A stretch of 64,000 bases of DNA from the NCBI GenBank assembly GCA_964386705.1, contig CAYLTY010000012.1:1-64000 (forward strand), given 5' to 3'. The notes below the pieces were generated by a model. The model was given only the letters and a program-made list of their open reading frames with translations. It ran no database searches and was not told the origin of the DNA. The position numbers and the translations under genes are program-made. Shown here in pieces: positions 35,053-44,800 of the stretch. How positions within the stretch are numbered: position 1 is the stretch's first letter; each line of letters starts with the position of its first letter. Origin of the DNA: AM-0621 sp964386705 (GTDB taxonomy: Bacteria; Planctomycetota; Planctomycetia; Planctomycetales; Planctomycetaceae).

Positions 35053-35570
35053 TCGCGGTTCCAGCGCGTCCCCTGCCTGACAACGCCCTGCAAACAGTCG
35101 CAAGCCAAGTGCGCGTCGTCATCCTTATTTAACTCGGTGATTGTGGAGAGTTGTCCAACCGCCAGCAAGGAACTGTTTCGGGTGGCGTCGCAGTGCCGCC
35201 GCGGTTGGCCGAACGTCCCTTGTGACACGCTGGAACGAAGCGCCAAGCTCGCGGAATCGGGGAATACGGCAGCGTCGCTAGGATCGATCCCTGCAGAGTC
35301 TCAGCAGCCTGCCGGATCGTTACGACCGGTCGGGTTTGTGGAGCGTGTCTTTCTTTGGCAACACGCAAATGCCAACCGAGTCCGGAAAAAAACGGGCGCG
35401 TTGAGCTTTCGCAACATCCAGACTCAAGTCGGCCTGATTACCTTGGGCAGCACGCACATCCGCGATTCGCTTGATGGCGGTCGCCTCATCCAACTGGAGC
35501 TGGGATGTGAGTCCCGCGCTGGCAATCCGGATCAAGTTGCCTCGCCCCTGACACTGCCTGAGTAAACACC
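35053..35570. other. Divergent intergenic region, 518 bp
   Basis: The stretch between the large unknown gene (minus) and the PAS gene (plus). On the minus strand, 35320-35535, a 71-codon frame contains SAGLTSQLQLDEATAIKRIA and DVRAAQGNQADLSLDVAKAQ, which reads like a helical protein piece but has no ribosome binding site. On the plus strand a longer frame overlaps it. I cannot choose between them. Both promoters should be here. Confidence 0.35.
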
Positions 35571-36032
35571 ATGATTGCGCCCTTCGATCGCGAAGCTGAA
35601 CTGGAAGAAACCATCGCGGACCTCGAAGCCCTCTATGAGTGGCATGCGATGATCCTGTCGCAGGCGAAAGTCGGCGTGATTGACTGGCCCGTGAATCAGC
35701 CGCGCGTCTACATGTCGCCGTGCCTGAAGTCGATCCTCGGCTACCGCGAGCACGAAATGCCGAACGCGTTCTCGGAATGGCTCAATCATATCCATTCGGA
35801 AGATCGCGAACGCATTTCGACTCAAATCAACGACGCCGTCGAGAACAATGCCAAGAGCTATCAGGCCGTGCATCGAGTCACTCGCCGCGACGGTTCCCAA
35901 GCCTGGATCCTGTTCCGGGCGAAGGTCACCAAGCCGACGGATGATCGTCCCAAACGCCTGCTGGGCGCCGTGATCGACATCAGCGACCTGCGCCAGATGA
36001 TGACCGACGTCCCCGCCGTGCCAGCGAACTGA
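35571..36032 (+). CDS. Stand-alone PAS-domain protein
   Basis: 153 residues. An N-terminal helix (EAELEETIADLEALYEWHAM) that may form a coiled coil is followed by one PAS_3-type fold at about 25-140: GVIDWPVNQPRVYMSPCLKS, LGYREHEMPNAFSEWLNHIH with the typical H-x-D (IHSEDRERI), then VHRVTRRDGSQAWILFRAKV and LLGAVIDISDLR. No kinase, GGDEF or DNA-binding domain is attached, so it would work as a sensor or adaptor for a partner encoded elsewhere. No cofactor-binding residue is obvious. Confidence 0.85.
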   Translation: MIAPFDREAELEETIADLEALYEWHAMILSQAKVGVIDWPVNQPRVYMSPCLKSILGYREHEMPNAFSEWLNHIHSEDRERISTQINDAVENNAKSYQAVHRVTRRDGSQAWILFRAKVTKPTDDRPKRLLGAVIDISDLRQMMTDVPAVPAN

Positions 36033-36035
36033 GTT

Positions 36036-36178
36036 GTAGGGTGGGACCAGCATTCGAGGCCGTGATCTGGTGGGCCGGCGCGATCGAGCCCTGTTGTTTG
36101 CGGAAACCGACCCTCAAGATCACCTTTTGCCGAATGCGCAGGCCCACCAAGAAGTCGCGATCGCTTGTCCCACCCTAC
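36036..36178. repeat. Nested inverted repeat element
   Basis: Outer perfect 12-bp arms GTAGGGTGGGAC (36036-36047) and GTCCCACCCTAC (36167-36178). Inside them are perfect arms TGGTGGGCC (36068-36076) and GGCCCACCA (36141-36149). It has no open frame of note and fills the gap between the PAS and Nudix genes. It resembles the GTAGGGTGGG-type palindromic elements common in environmental bacteria. Confidence 0.7.
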
Positions 36179-36209
36179 CGCTCAAGGCTTACAAATTGGA
36201 AGTAGGTCC

Positions 36210-36590
36210 ATGCCCGAGCCCAAGCGGATTGGCATCGCGATCGTCGAACGCGCCGGGTGTTTCCTCGTCGGCACCCGCGGAGTCGGCCAGGATCTCGCTG
36301 GATTCGCGGAGTTTCCCGGCGGCAAGTGCCTGCCGGACGAAGCCTCCGAAGTCTGCGCCGTGAGAGAATGCCTCGAAGAAACCGGGCTCGCGGTCGCGCC
36401 GGTGAAACTGCTGCAGCGGCTTGAATTCACCTACCCGCACGCCGTCGTCGATCTGCACTTCTGGCTGTGCACCCCTGCTTCCGACGCTGAACCTCTCAAC
36501 GGCTTCCGCTGGGTCGACCGCGCCGAACTGGGTCAACTGCCCTTCCCCGCCGCCAACGCGGAAGTCGTGCAAACGCTGCTGCAATCCTGA
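36210..36590 (+). CDS. Nudix hydrolase (MutT-like)
   Basis: 126 residues from ATG 36210; the longer frame from 36165 enters the inverted repeat and is excluded. A complete Nudix box spans residues 38-60: G-x5-E-x7-R-E-x2-E-E-x-G (GKCLPDE ... RECLEETG). The small size and the N-terminus RIGIAIVERAGCFLVGTR resemble MutT/8-oxo-dGTP diphosphatase-type enzymes that clean nucleotide pools, but substrate cannot be told from the box alone. GGAAGTAGGTCC precedes the start. Cytoplasmic, single gene. Confidence 0.9.
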   Translation: MPEPKRIGIAIVERAGCFLVGTRGVGQDLAGFAEFPGGKCLPDEASEVCAVRECLEETGLAVAPVKLLQRLEFTYPHAVVDLHFWLCTPASDAEPLNGFRWVDRAELGQLPFPAANAEVVQTLLQS

Positions 36591-36757
36591 CCCGTGGAGG
36601 ACATGTGCCACGCCCGTCCAATGCGGTGGCTCCGCTTGTTCACGGATGCCCCGATCGAGCGATCGGTTGTTGCTGAGCGTGCCTTTCGCGACTACGACAT
36701 AGCGCGAATCTTCTCCAGCCGACCGTCTGAGAGCGTTAGTTCCGAAGGGCTCACCGC

Positions 36758-38956
36758 ATGAATTCAGTCAAGAAGCTGACGTTCTTATGGACGCCCGGTT
36801 CACTGGCTTTGTCGGTGATCGTCATCGTCGTGACGGCGGCTCTGTGCTATCTCGCCTGGCGACGGAGCGGTTATCGAGCCTCCTTCGGACTCCTTGAACT
36901 GCTGCGGCTGGTCATCGTAACTACGGCCGTGGCCATGTTTAACCAGCCGGAATGGATCGAAGAGTTTAGGCCAGACGAAAAGGCTTCGATCGCTGTGCTC
37001 TGGGACGCGTCCGCCAGCATGAACACCAAGGACGTGCTCAACGGCGCCACCGCAGGCTCCAAGGTGATGTCCCGTCATGATGCCATTGAGAAGCTGACCG
37101 ACAAGGAATCGTGGAATCAGCTGGCCGAGCGCATGAATGTGGTCATCCAGCCCATTGCCGAACCGCAACCGGGACGCGGATCCGATCTGCATGAGCCACT
37201 GGCCACGGCGCCGGAGAAGTTCAAGAACCTGCTCGGTGTGGTCATAGCTTCGGACGGTGACTGGAACGAGGGACAACCTCCAGTACAGGCGGCATCCAAG
37301 CTGCGACTCAAGGGAGTGCCTGTCTTTGCCGTTCCTGTGGGCAGCACCACTCGTCTGCCGGATGTGGAACTATTAAGCCTCGATGCTCCCACGTTTGGTA
37401 TCGCCGGAAAGTCCGTGCGGATTCCGTTTACAATCGAAAGCTCGTTGCCGCGCGATTTCACCACAACCGTCGTTCTGAAAACATCTGACGGTGAAGAGGT
37501 CAGTCGCGAAGTTCGTATCGCTCCGATGGGCCGCACGACGGATTCCCTGATCTGGAAGCCGAAGGCAACTGGCGACTTCACGGTGACGCTGACAATTCCT
37601 CAACACCCGGATGAAACACTACTCGACAACAATGCCATGCAGGCTCCGGTGGCAATCCGGGAAGAAAAACTGAGAGTGCTGGTCGTTGAGTCCTATCCGC
37701 GCTGGGAGTATCGCTATTTGCGAAATGCCTTATCGCGCGACCCCGGCATTGAAGTTTCTTGTCTGCTGTTTCATCCGGGGCTCGAAAAGATTGGTGGTGG
37801 TAATAAAGACTATATCAAAGCCTTCCCGTCCGGACTGGAAGAATTATCAAAGTACGACGTCGTCTTTGTGGGAGATGTCGGCGTCGACGACAAGCAACTG
37901 ACTGACGAGAATTGTCGACTTTTGAAGGGCTTGGTGGAGCATCAGGCTTCCGGCCTCGTCTTCATGCCTGGCTGGCAGGGTCGCCAGTTCTCAGTTCTTG
38001 ATACCGACTTGGGTGATTTGTGTCCCGTGATCCTGGATGAAGCACAACCCAACGGCTGGGGTTCACGAACGCCGGGCCACTTTGAACTGACGGAACTCGG
38101 CCGCCGCAGCCTGCTGACAAAGCTGGCGGATACTCAGGACGACAACATGGAAGTCTGGGAGGACCTGCCCGGTTTTCAATGGTATGCGCCGGTGACGAAA
38201 GCCAAAGCGGGCAGTGAAGTCTTGGCTGTCCACAAGGATATCAGCAACGAACATGGGCGATTGCCGCTGCTGGTGACGCGCACCTTCGGAGCGGGCAAGG
38301 TGCTCTTCATGGGCACGGACGGCGCCTGGCGCTGGCGCAAGGGTGTGGAAGATAAGTATCACTACCGCTTCTGGGGACAGGTTGTGCGGTGGATGGCGTA
38401 TCAACGCAACATGGCCAAAGGCGAAACGATGCGGCTGTATTACTCGCCGGATCAGCCTCAAATGCGGCAGACGCTCGCCCTGCATGCCAACGTCATGGAG
38501 AAGAGCGGCGAACCACTTTCCAAGGGAGATGTCACGGCACGCATCAAGGCGCCGAGCGGCAAACTGGAAACCGTGCGATTCACTTCGTCGGGTGAAGAAT
38601 GGGGTATGTTTAATAGTCGCTATACCACCCAGGAACCCGGCAAGCACGAAGTCACGGTGATCTGCAAGCAGACGGGCGCGAGCCTGGAGACGTCGTTCTT
38701 CGTGCAGGGAATTGCTGCGGAACGCATCGGCAAACCAGCTCGGCCGGAAGTGCTGGAAGAGATCGCGCGTGTGACACGCGGCAAAGTCATTGAGCCGTCA
38801 AAGATCAACGACATCGTGCAGCTGCTGGCCAACCTGCCTGAGCCTCCACCGTCAGTACGACGAGTGCAATTGTGGAGTCACCCGATTTTCGCGGGCAGCA
38901 TTGTCTTGCTACTGGGCGTCTTCTGGGTAGGACGGAAGGTCATCGGACTGGTCTGA
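36758..38956 (+). CDS. Membrane protein with VWA-like and glutamine-amidotransferase-like domains
   Basis: 732 residues. Transmembrane helices at about 15-33 and 45-62 are followed by a von Willebrand A-like domain whose metal site begins DASAS (Asp83, Ser85, Ser87). Next comes a beta-sandwich region, then a segment that looks like a class I amidotransferase-type fold (LRVLVVESYPRWEYRYLRNA, YDVVFVGDVGVDD, LVEHQASGLVFMPGWQGR) without a clear catalytic Cys. A final helix (GSIVLLLGVFWVGRKVIGLV) anchors the C-terminus. This layout is familiar from planctomycete proteins in MoxR/BatA-type clusters; no moxR or DUF58 gene is adjacent. Probably an envelope scaffold. Confidence 0.85.
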   Translation: MNSVKKLTFLWTPGSLALSVIVIVVTAALCYLAWRRSGYRASFGLLELLRLVIVTTAVAMFNQPEWIEEFRPDEKASIAVLWDASASMNTKDVLNGATAGSKVMSRHDAIEKLTDKESWNQLAERMNVVIQPIAEPQPGRGSDLHEPLATAPEKFKNLLGVVIASDGDWNEGQPPVQAASKLRLKGVPVFAVPVGSTTRLPDVELLSLDAPTFGIAGKSVRIPFTIESSLPRDFTTTVVLKTSDGEEVSREVRIAPMGRTTDSLIWKPKATGDFTVTLTIPQHPDETLLDNNAMQAPVAIREEKLRVLVVESYPRWEYRYLRNALSRDPGIEVSCLLFHPGLEKIGGGNKDYIKAFPSGLEELSKYDVVFVGDVGVDDKQLTDENCRLLKGLVEHQASGLVFMPGWQGRQFSVLDTDLGDLCPVILDEAQPNGWGSRTPGHFELTELGRRSLLTKLADTQDDNMEVWEDLPGFQWYAPVTKAKAGSEVLAVHKDISNEHGRLPLLVTRTFGAGKVLFMGTDGAWRWRKGVEDKYHYRFWGQVVRWMAYQRNMAKGETMRLYYSPDQPQMRQTLALHANVMEKSGEPLSKGDVTARIKAPSGKLETVRFTSSGEEWGMFNSRYTTQEPGKHEVTVICKQTGASLETSFFVQGIAAERIGKPARPEVLEEIARVTRGKVIEPSKINDIVQLLANLPEPPPSVRRVQLWSHPIFAGSIVLLLGVFWVGRKVIGLV

Positions 38957-38990
38957 AGCGGTTAACCGAGACCCGCAGCCCTGTTGCTCC

Positions 38991-39638
38991 TCAGAGATCA
39001 CTCCGCTTGCTGGTCGGCTCCGGACTCTCTGTCGCTCGGCGCCATTCGTAGCGCGTGCCGTCGGAGCCGACGAGGACAAACGAGGTCTCTGTGAGATCGA
39101 CCACCTGCTCGTCCCAAGCGTCGCCCCAGGATTTCTTGGCGAGTTCCAGTTTCTCCATGGGTGATCCGCCGGTAACTCTGTACTTGGCGCGTTCGCCGTC
39201 GAATTCCCAGGCGAGCTGCACTTCGATCCGCTTGCCGAATGCGAAAGCAAAGACGTCACTGGGCTCAATGATCATTGATGCCGTGCCGTCGGAATTGATC
39301 GTCAAGGTGCGGCGGCCGAAACGCTCTTGAAACCAGGTGCCAACAAGTTGACGCAAAGGATCCTTGGCAGCCGGTTCCTCCCGAGCAGGCTGGGCATCCG
39401 CAGTGGCCACCGGGGTCTCTTCCGTGACTGCAGTGGTCGTCACGACTGGTTCAGCGTCCAGCGAGGAAGTTTCAATCACAAATTCGGTGGAGGACGAAGA
39501 TGCGTCGGTCACAGAGGGCACTACGAAGCGGTAGGTCAACACGGCCGCAGTGGTGAGCAGCAATGCGAAGGGCGCAACAAAGAGCAGCAGAGTCTGGCCT
39601 GCTCCGCGTCGTTCTGGTAACTGAACTTGTTCTTCCAT
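38991..39638 (-). CDS. Single-pass membrane protein of unknown function
   Basis: 215 residues from ATG 39638, which has GGAGAAATCA in front; the frame is open to 39683. A cytoplasmic N-terminus (MEEQVQLPERRGAG) leads into one helix (TLLLFVAPFALLLTTAAVLT), then a Ser/Thr/Ala-rich linker at about 45-90. A small lipocalin-like or TIGR03066-like beta domain follows: LVGTWFQERFGRRTLTINSD, QLAWEFDGERAKYRVTGGSP and FVLVGSDGTRYEWRRA. Its W-x-x-x ... E-W ending is what such domains show in planctomycetes, where function is unknown. The plus-strand VWA gene is convergent, 34 bp away. Confidence 0.72.
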   Translation of the reverse strand: MEEQVQLPERRGAGQTLLLFVAPFALLLTTAAVLTYRFVVPSVTDASSSSTEFVIETSSLDAEPVVTTTAVTEETPVATADAQPAREEPAAKDPLRQLVGTWFQERFGRRTLTINSDGTASMIIEPSDVFAFAFGKRIEVQLAWEFDGERAKYRVTGGSPMEKLELAKKSWGDAWDEQVVDLTETSFVLVGSDGTRYEWRRATESPEPTSKRSDL

Positions 39639-39718
39639 TGATTTCTCCGCACGCGCGTCGCAGGCTGCATCATTGATACTCAAGCCCGCCAGTTACTTCT
39701 GATACCCATCCTCAGGTT

Positions 39719-40267
39719 TCAACGTCTGCCCGGAATTGCTGGAGCCAGCCGGTTTACACTCGTTAATGCCCGCTCAATCAATACTGCGAAGTCAGGTTGT
39801 TGGCCCGCGCAGACTTCCCGCAGCACGGTGGCCTGATTCTGTTGCAGCGCGGACTTGAGTCGCGTCAGGCGCTGGTCCATCTGGTCGAGCGTGTGTTTGA
39901 GTTCTGCTTCCGAGAGGTCAACCCGCAGTAAGTAGGTTGCGGTGCCCGTCCGCTCGCGGTGCATTCTGGCGAGAGTAACCCCCTGAGTTCGATAGAGAAA
40001 TCCGGCAATCCACGCTCGACGCAACTGGCCCTCGGAATTGAACTGATAAACGGCGGCTTGTCCGAAGTAGATCGCCAGGCTGCCATCGCGTTTCAGTCCG
40101 GTGAAAACAGGGTCGGGCTCACCGGGAACTTCCCACTCGACGCGCGGGTTTAATGCGGTCGCTTCTCGAATTAAGTCTTCGCGATCGTCTTCCTGGCGTG
40201 CCATACTGGTAACTTGGGATTGAGGAATCTGTGGGCGATCGGTCAACTGGTCGGAAAACCGGTCCAT
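39719..40267 (-). CDS. Hypothetical protein
   Basis: 182 residues from ATG 40267; an internal ATG at 40204 (MARQEDDREDL) is an equally good start, and neither has a clear ribosome binding site. No signal peptide. A compact beta-rich middle (DPVFTGLKRDGSLAIYFGQA, AWIAGFLYRTQGVTLARMHR) precedes a helical region ending with DQMDQRLTRLKSALQQNQAT that could form a coiled coil. Not recognised. It is divergent from the three-gene block starting at 40332 with only 64 bp between the starts, so the promoters overlap and shared regulation is possible. Confidence 0.7.
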   Translation of the reverse strand: MDRFSDQLTDRPQIPQSQVTSMARQEDDREDLIREATALNPRVEWEVPGEPDPVFTGLKRDGSLAIYFGQAAVYQFNSEGQLRRAWIAGFLYRTQGVTLARMHRERTGTATYLLRVDLSEAELKHTLDQMDQRLTRLKSALQQNQATVLREVCAGQQPDFAVLIERALTSVNRLAPAIPGRR

Positions 40268-40331
40268 CTGAAGGGAATCAGCTCCGGCGCAGGCGTGTCA
40301 TCGTCCTGCGACGTTCTGAGGGAGCAAGCTC

Positions 40332-41483
40332 ATGTTCGCAATTCAGCCGCGCTTGGCGCTGATCATTCTCATCATCGGCCTGAGCCCGCAATACACGGGC
40401 CCGGTCGCAAAAGCTCAGCCGGGCGCCAAGCCCTCAACAACAACCGAGCAGGTCACCCGACTGAAGACGGAAGTCACGGTGGAGTTGATCACTTCACCCA
40501 GTGGTGGCGGTGTGGAAGCTCAGCGCTGGGGGGCGGCTCTGGGACGACTGGGAGTCACGGTTCAATCCCGGCAGTCGCCGGATGCGAAGCCCGAGATTCG
40601 CGAACGCAAGCAAGGCACGCTGCGGATGGTGCAGGTCACGGCCGTGTTGAACGGCGGCACGTTGGTTGTCCCCGGTCGCAAGTTCACGGCCGACAAGGAA
40701 CAGGCCCTGGCCGACTGGATTCGTGAGCTGAAGACCTACGGAGCTCAAGGCCGCCCAGACGGGAAACCGGCGTTTGGGTTGTCGCCAGAACAGTTCGGAC
40801 AACTGTTTCACGAACTGGAATCAGCCATTACCGGAAAAACTGAAGGGCAGACCTACGAGCGAGCGATGGACGCTCTGGGTCTACCCAAGAACTTGCGTCC
40901 GCGCTACTTGGCGGACGCTCAGGAGAGACTAAAGGCACTGCCGAAACAGTGGACAATGCCCGCTGAACTGAAAGGCATGAGCCGCGGAACTGGCACTGCA
41001 ATCTTGCTGGCTCAAGCCGGATTAGCCTTCCGACCGGGGCGAACGCCCGATGGAGAGATTGAATTACAGGCAGTGCTGCTCGAAGAGCAGGGAGTCTGGC
41101 CAATCGGCTGGCCGCTGGAGAAGCCGCCGCTGCAGTCGATGCCGGCGCTGGTTGAGACCGTCCCGATCGAATTTGAAGATGCCGCGCTGAGTGATGTCAT
41201 CGCGATGGCTTCGGAGCAGACCGAAATTCCCATTCTGTCCGACCGCTGGCGGCTGACGGCTAAAGGCTTGTCGCTGCAGGAGTTAAAGGTCACCCAAGTC
41301 CCGGCGAAAACGCTGTGGAGCATCGTGCTGGCGCGTGTCACTGGGCCGCACGCAATCATTCGCGAATTGCTGATTGACGAAGCGGGTACCCCGTTCGTCT
41401 GGATCACCCCGATGGATCCCAAACGCCTGAACGATCGCGAGAAGCAACGCGAGGTCCTGACCGAGCGGAAGACTAAACGTTGA
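40332..41483 (+). CDS. Secreted protein with C-terminal STN-like domain
   Basis: 383 residues. GAGGGAGC precedes the ATG. Signal peptide: LALIILIIGLSPQYTGPVAK with cleavage near AKA. The N-terminal half (about 35-130) is a small alpha/beta unit (EVTVELITSPSGGGVEAQRW) and the middle is helical. Residues about 275-345 resemble the secretin/TonB N-terminal (STN) fold: VPIEFEDAALSDVIAMASEQ followed by ILSDRWRLTAKGLSLQELKV. STN domains occur in secretins and outer-membrane receptors, but no secretin pore domain is present. It is the first of three consecutive genes encoding exported proteins, separated from the next by 335 bp. Function unknown. Confidence 0.75.
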   Translation: MFAIQPRLALIILIIGLSPQYTGPVAKAQPGAKPSTTTEQVTRLKTEVTVELITSPSGGGVEAQRWGAALGRLGVTVQSRQSPDAKPEIRERKQGTLRMVQVTAVLNGGTLVVPGRKFTADKEQALADWIRELKTYGAQGRPDGKPAFGLSPEQFGQLFHELESAITGKTEGQTYERAMDALGLPKNLRPRYLADAQERLKALPKQWTMPAELKGMSRGTGTAILLAQAGLAFRPGRTPDGEIELQAVLLEEQGVWPIGWPLEKPPLQSMPALVETVPIEFEDAALSDVIAMASEQTEIPILSDRWRLTAKGLSLQELKVTQVPAKTLWSIVLARVTGPHAIIRELLIDEAGTPFVWITPMDPKRLNDREKQREVLTERKTKR

Positions 41484-41818
41484 CGGTGTCCAGCATTCAA
41501 GCTGCAAACTCTTGTCTCAATGGCAGTTGCCGTTGATCTGAATTCGCGTGTTCACGTTGGGAAAACTGCCCGCAAATTTTCCAGAATCGGCAAACTTCCG
41601 CACGTGACAAACGTCGTAACGTAAGCTGAACTTGCTGCCCTCAAGCGACCGCGTCTTGCCAAGTCGGGCCAATTGGCACAATCGCTACGATCAACCTAAA
41701 CTGCCTCGCACGGCGAGTTTCGGGCGGTCGTATTGTCTTCGCCAGAATCGACAGAGTTGGACTCACCGGGGCCGATGTCCCGGTTGCGACCAGAAACCGT
41801 CAGATCCGGAAATCAAAG
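41484..41818. other. Intergenic region with weak promoter candidate
   Basis: 335 bp ahead of the 1172-residue protein gene. TTGGCA (41673-41678), 18 bp and TAAACT (41697-41702) could be a sigma-70 type promoter. No repeat or hairpin stands out. Open frames across it are short. Confidence 0.3.
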
Positions 41819-44800
41819 ATGATTGGCAATGATCTTTCGCGGCGGAATGGCCGCTGTCGTCTCTGGTGTTGGCTGATGCTGGTGGCTCTGACGAGCGGCT
41901 TGCTGTCCGGCTCCGCAACCTGGGCTCAGGAAGAAGCGAAGCCGGAAGTCAAACCGGCCGAGGCGAAGCCTGACACTCCGGCGGATAAAGCGGCGGGGAA
42001 AGAATCTCCTATCGAGAAGCTGATCTATCTGCCCTATCGCAGCTTGAAGGAAGTCTTTGAGCAGCAGGGTTCGACGGTCTTCATGCCGTACGCTGAGTAC
42101 CTGAAGCAGTTCGGCAAGCCCAAGGCGTCCGAGAAGCCGGCCGTCGAGGCGGTCATCACCGAAGCTCAGTACGTGGGCCGGGTCGACAAGTCGCTGCTGC
42201 GTGTGAACGCGAAGCTGACGGTGAAAGTGCTGGGGCAACCGTGGGTCGAAGTCCCGGTGAAGTTCGGTGCGGCCGCCGTCGGCAAGCTCACGTCGAACAA
42301 AGAGGGCGACGTCCTGCTGAAGGGCACTGGCAACGGCACTTACGCTTTGCTGTTCGGTTCGCCCGGTGAGCATCAGGTGGAGCTGGAACTCGCCGCGCCG
42401 ATTCAGACCTCTCCGGATGGTCGCCGTGCAGACTTTGAAGTGCCGCCAGTCGCGGTCACGACATTTGAACTGGCCGTGCCAGAAGCGGATCAGACGGTTG
42501 AGCTGACTCCGAAGATGGTGGCTCTGCCCGTGGAAGCTCAAGGCAAAGAAACCCGCGTGAAAGCCAATCTGGGTTCGACGACGACGATCTCGGCGAACTG
42601 GCATCCGCGCACGAGTTCCAAACCGGAAATGGATCTGCTGGCGGCTGTAACCAACCTGCAACGCGTCACGTTCCGCGACGGGCTGGCCCATACGGACGCG
42701 TGGCTGAGCTACGAAGTGCTGCGCGGCGAGATGACCGAAGTATCGATTGCCGTACCGGTCGGGCAGCGCGTGCTGGGCGTGACCTCAGCAGACGCCAAAG
42801 TGCGCTCGTGGAAGGCCGAGCCCGGCGCAAAGCATCAGACGGTCAAGGTGGAGTTCCTCAGCCCGGCCACCGGGCGAGTGACTCTGGAAGTGCATACCGA
42901 GCGTGAGTTCACGGCTGATCCAGTCCCGGTGCTGGGCAAGTCAGACGACGGCACCATTCTGGGCGTACATGCGGTGCAGGCCGTGCGTGAGTCTGGCCAG
43001 ATCGTCGTAGTCGGGAGCCCGGATCTGACGCTCTCGTTCTCGCAGGTGGCGGGACTGTCACGCATCGACGATGCGGAAGTCGACGCGAAGCTGAAGCAGC
43101 CTGGCGCTGTCGCCTTCAAGTTCTACAGCACGAATACGAACCTGAGCGTCGTCGCCAAGTCGGCTGAACCCCGGCTGGTGGTCAGTGGTTCGAGCTATCA
43201 GTTTGAGATCCATGATGACGAAATCCGACTGCATGCGACGTTGCCCTATCAGGTCGATCGCGCAGGCGTCTTTGAGCTGAAGTTTGCGCTGCCCGATCAT
43301 CTGCTGATTGACGAGGTGCATTGCCAGAACGCTCAAGGTCAGGAACTCGTTCGCGAGTTCCATATTGAAGGCGAGAACCCGCGCGTGCTGCGCGTGCCAC
43401 TGACCAATCGCACGGCTGCGGCCGATCACCTGCGGGTGGAACTGCGGGCACATCTGAAGTTCGAAGAAGCGACCGAGATGGTGGAACTGACGATGCCGCT
43501 GCCTGAGCCGCAAGGGCTCGAACGCGAGACCGGCAACGTGGTGGTCTCGGCGGCTGAGTCGGTGGAAGTGATTACGGATTCGACGGGTGTGGCGGGGGCT
43601 CAACCGCTGCCGCTGAACGCCAATGCCGCACAAGTAGCAGCGGGTCTGCGAGTCGCTTCGATGTACTCGTTCAACCGTCGTCCGGTGACGATCCCGGTGA
43701 AGACCGTTCGTAAGCCGACGCGTCTGACGGCAACGGTGGCGACGAGTATCAACGTCAAAGAAGAAACAACGGAAGTTGTCTCCGAGCTGAAGTATCTCGT
43801 GGAGTATGCAGGACTCGATACGTTCCGGTTCTCGGTGCCTGAGAGTGTTGCCGGTGACTTGCAGATCGTTTCGCTGGAGTCCGCGCCGCTGCCGTCCATC
43901 AAGCAGAAGGTGAAGGCGGATAAAGCTGAAGATGGCTGGATCACCTGGACGATCACGCTGCAGCGCGAGATCACCGGGCCGTATCGCTTCCGGCTGTCCT
44001 ACGACATGAAACCGAAGGAACTCGGTGAAGGCGGCAAGCCTGAAGAGCGCGCGAAGCAGTCGGTCGTGCAAGTGGTGCGTTTGCTGGGCCTCGACGGCAG
44101 CGACGCGAAGAAACGCGAAGTGGCGTTGTCGTCCGTGACGGGCGAGATCGCGATTGATAAAGCCCGCGTGCTGGCAATTGATGCCGAGAAGCTCGACGAC
44201 AGCGTGGAAGCCATCGACGTGCGCGAATTATCGCTGCTGCCGAAGACCGGAGCGCAGGCTTATCGCTACTTCAAGCAGCCTGCCGCCGTGAAGATCGAAG
44301 CCCGCAAGTATGAGATTCAGGAAGTCGTCGAAACGGTCGTGATGCGCGGGCTGGCAGAAGTGGTCACTCGCAAGGACGTGACGGCGGCTTATCGCTGCCG
44401 CTACTGGTTGAAATCGAGCGAACGGCAGCGGCTGCGGATTGATCTGCCGAAGGGCGCGGATGTGCTGGGCGTCTTCGTGGACGGCAAGCAGGTCAGTCCC
44501 GAACGCAATACGGCTCTGCGTCCGGATCAGGAGAAAGAGGAGTGGGATTCTTACTTCATCAACGTGTCCCGTACGAAGCCGTCCGATGAACCGTTCTCGC
44601 TGAGTGTCCAGATGCAGGTGACGGTAAGCGGACCGGCGCGCGTGCCATTCGAGAGTAACGGTGGCGCGCTGATGCTGCGGCTGCCGCAGGTCGGCGGAGT
44701 GAACGCGGTCGGCGTAGCGACGCAACAGCTGCAGACGGTGGTGTGGGTGCCCGAGCGCTATGACATCGTCGGCGAGCCCGACAAGTTTGTCAGCGAATCG

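Noticed and set aside
35320..35535. Minus-strand 71-codon frame with helix-like sequence
   Set aside because: Short, no ribosome binding site, and an overlapping plus-strand frame is equally long. Some resemblance to outer-membrane efflux proteins is too weak to use.
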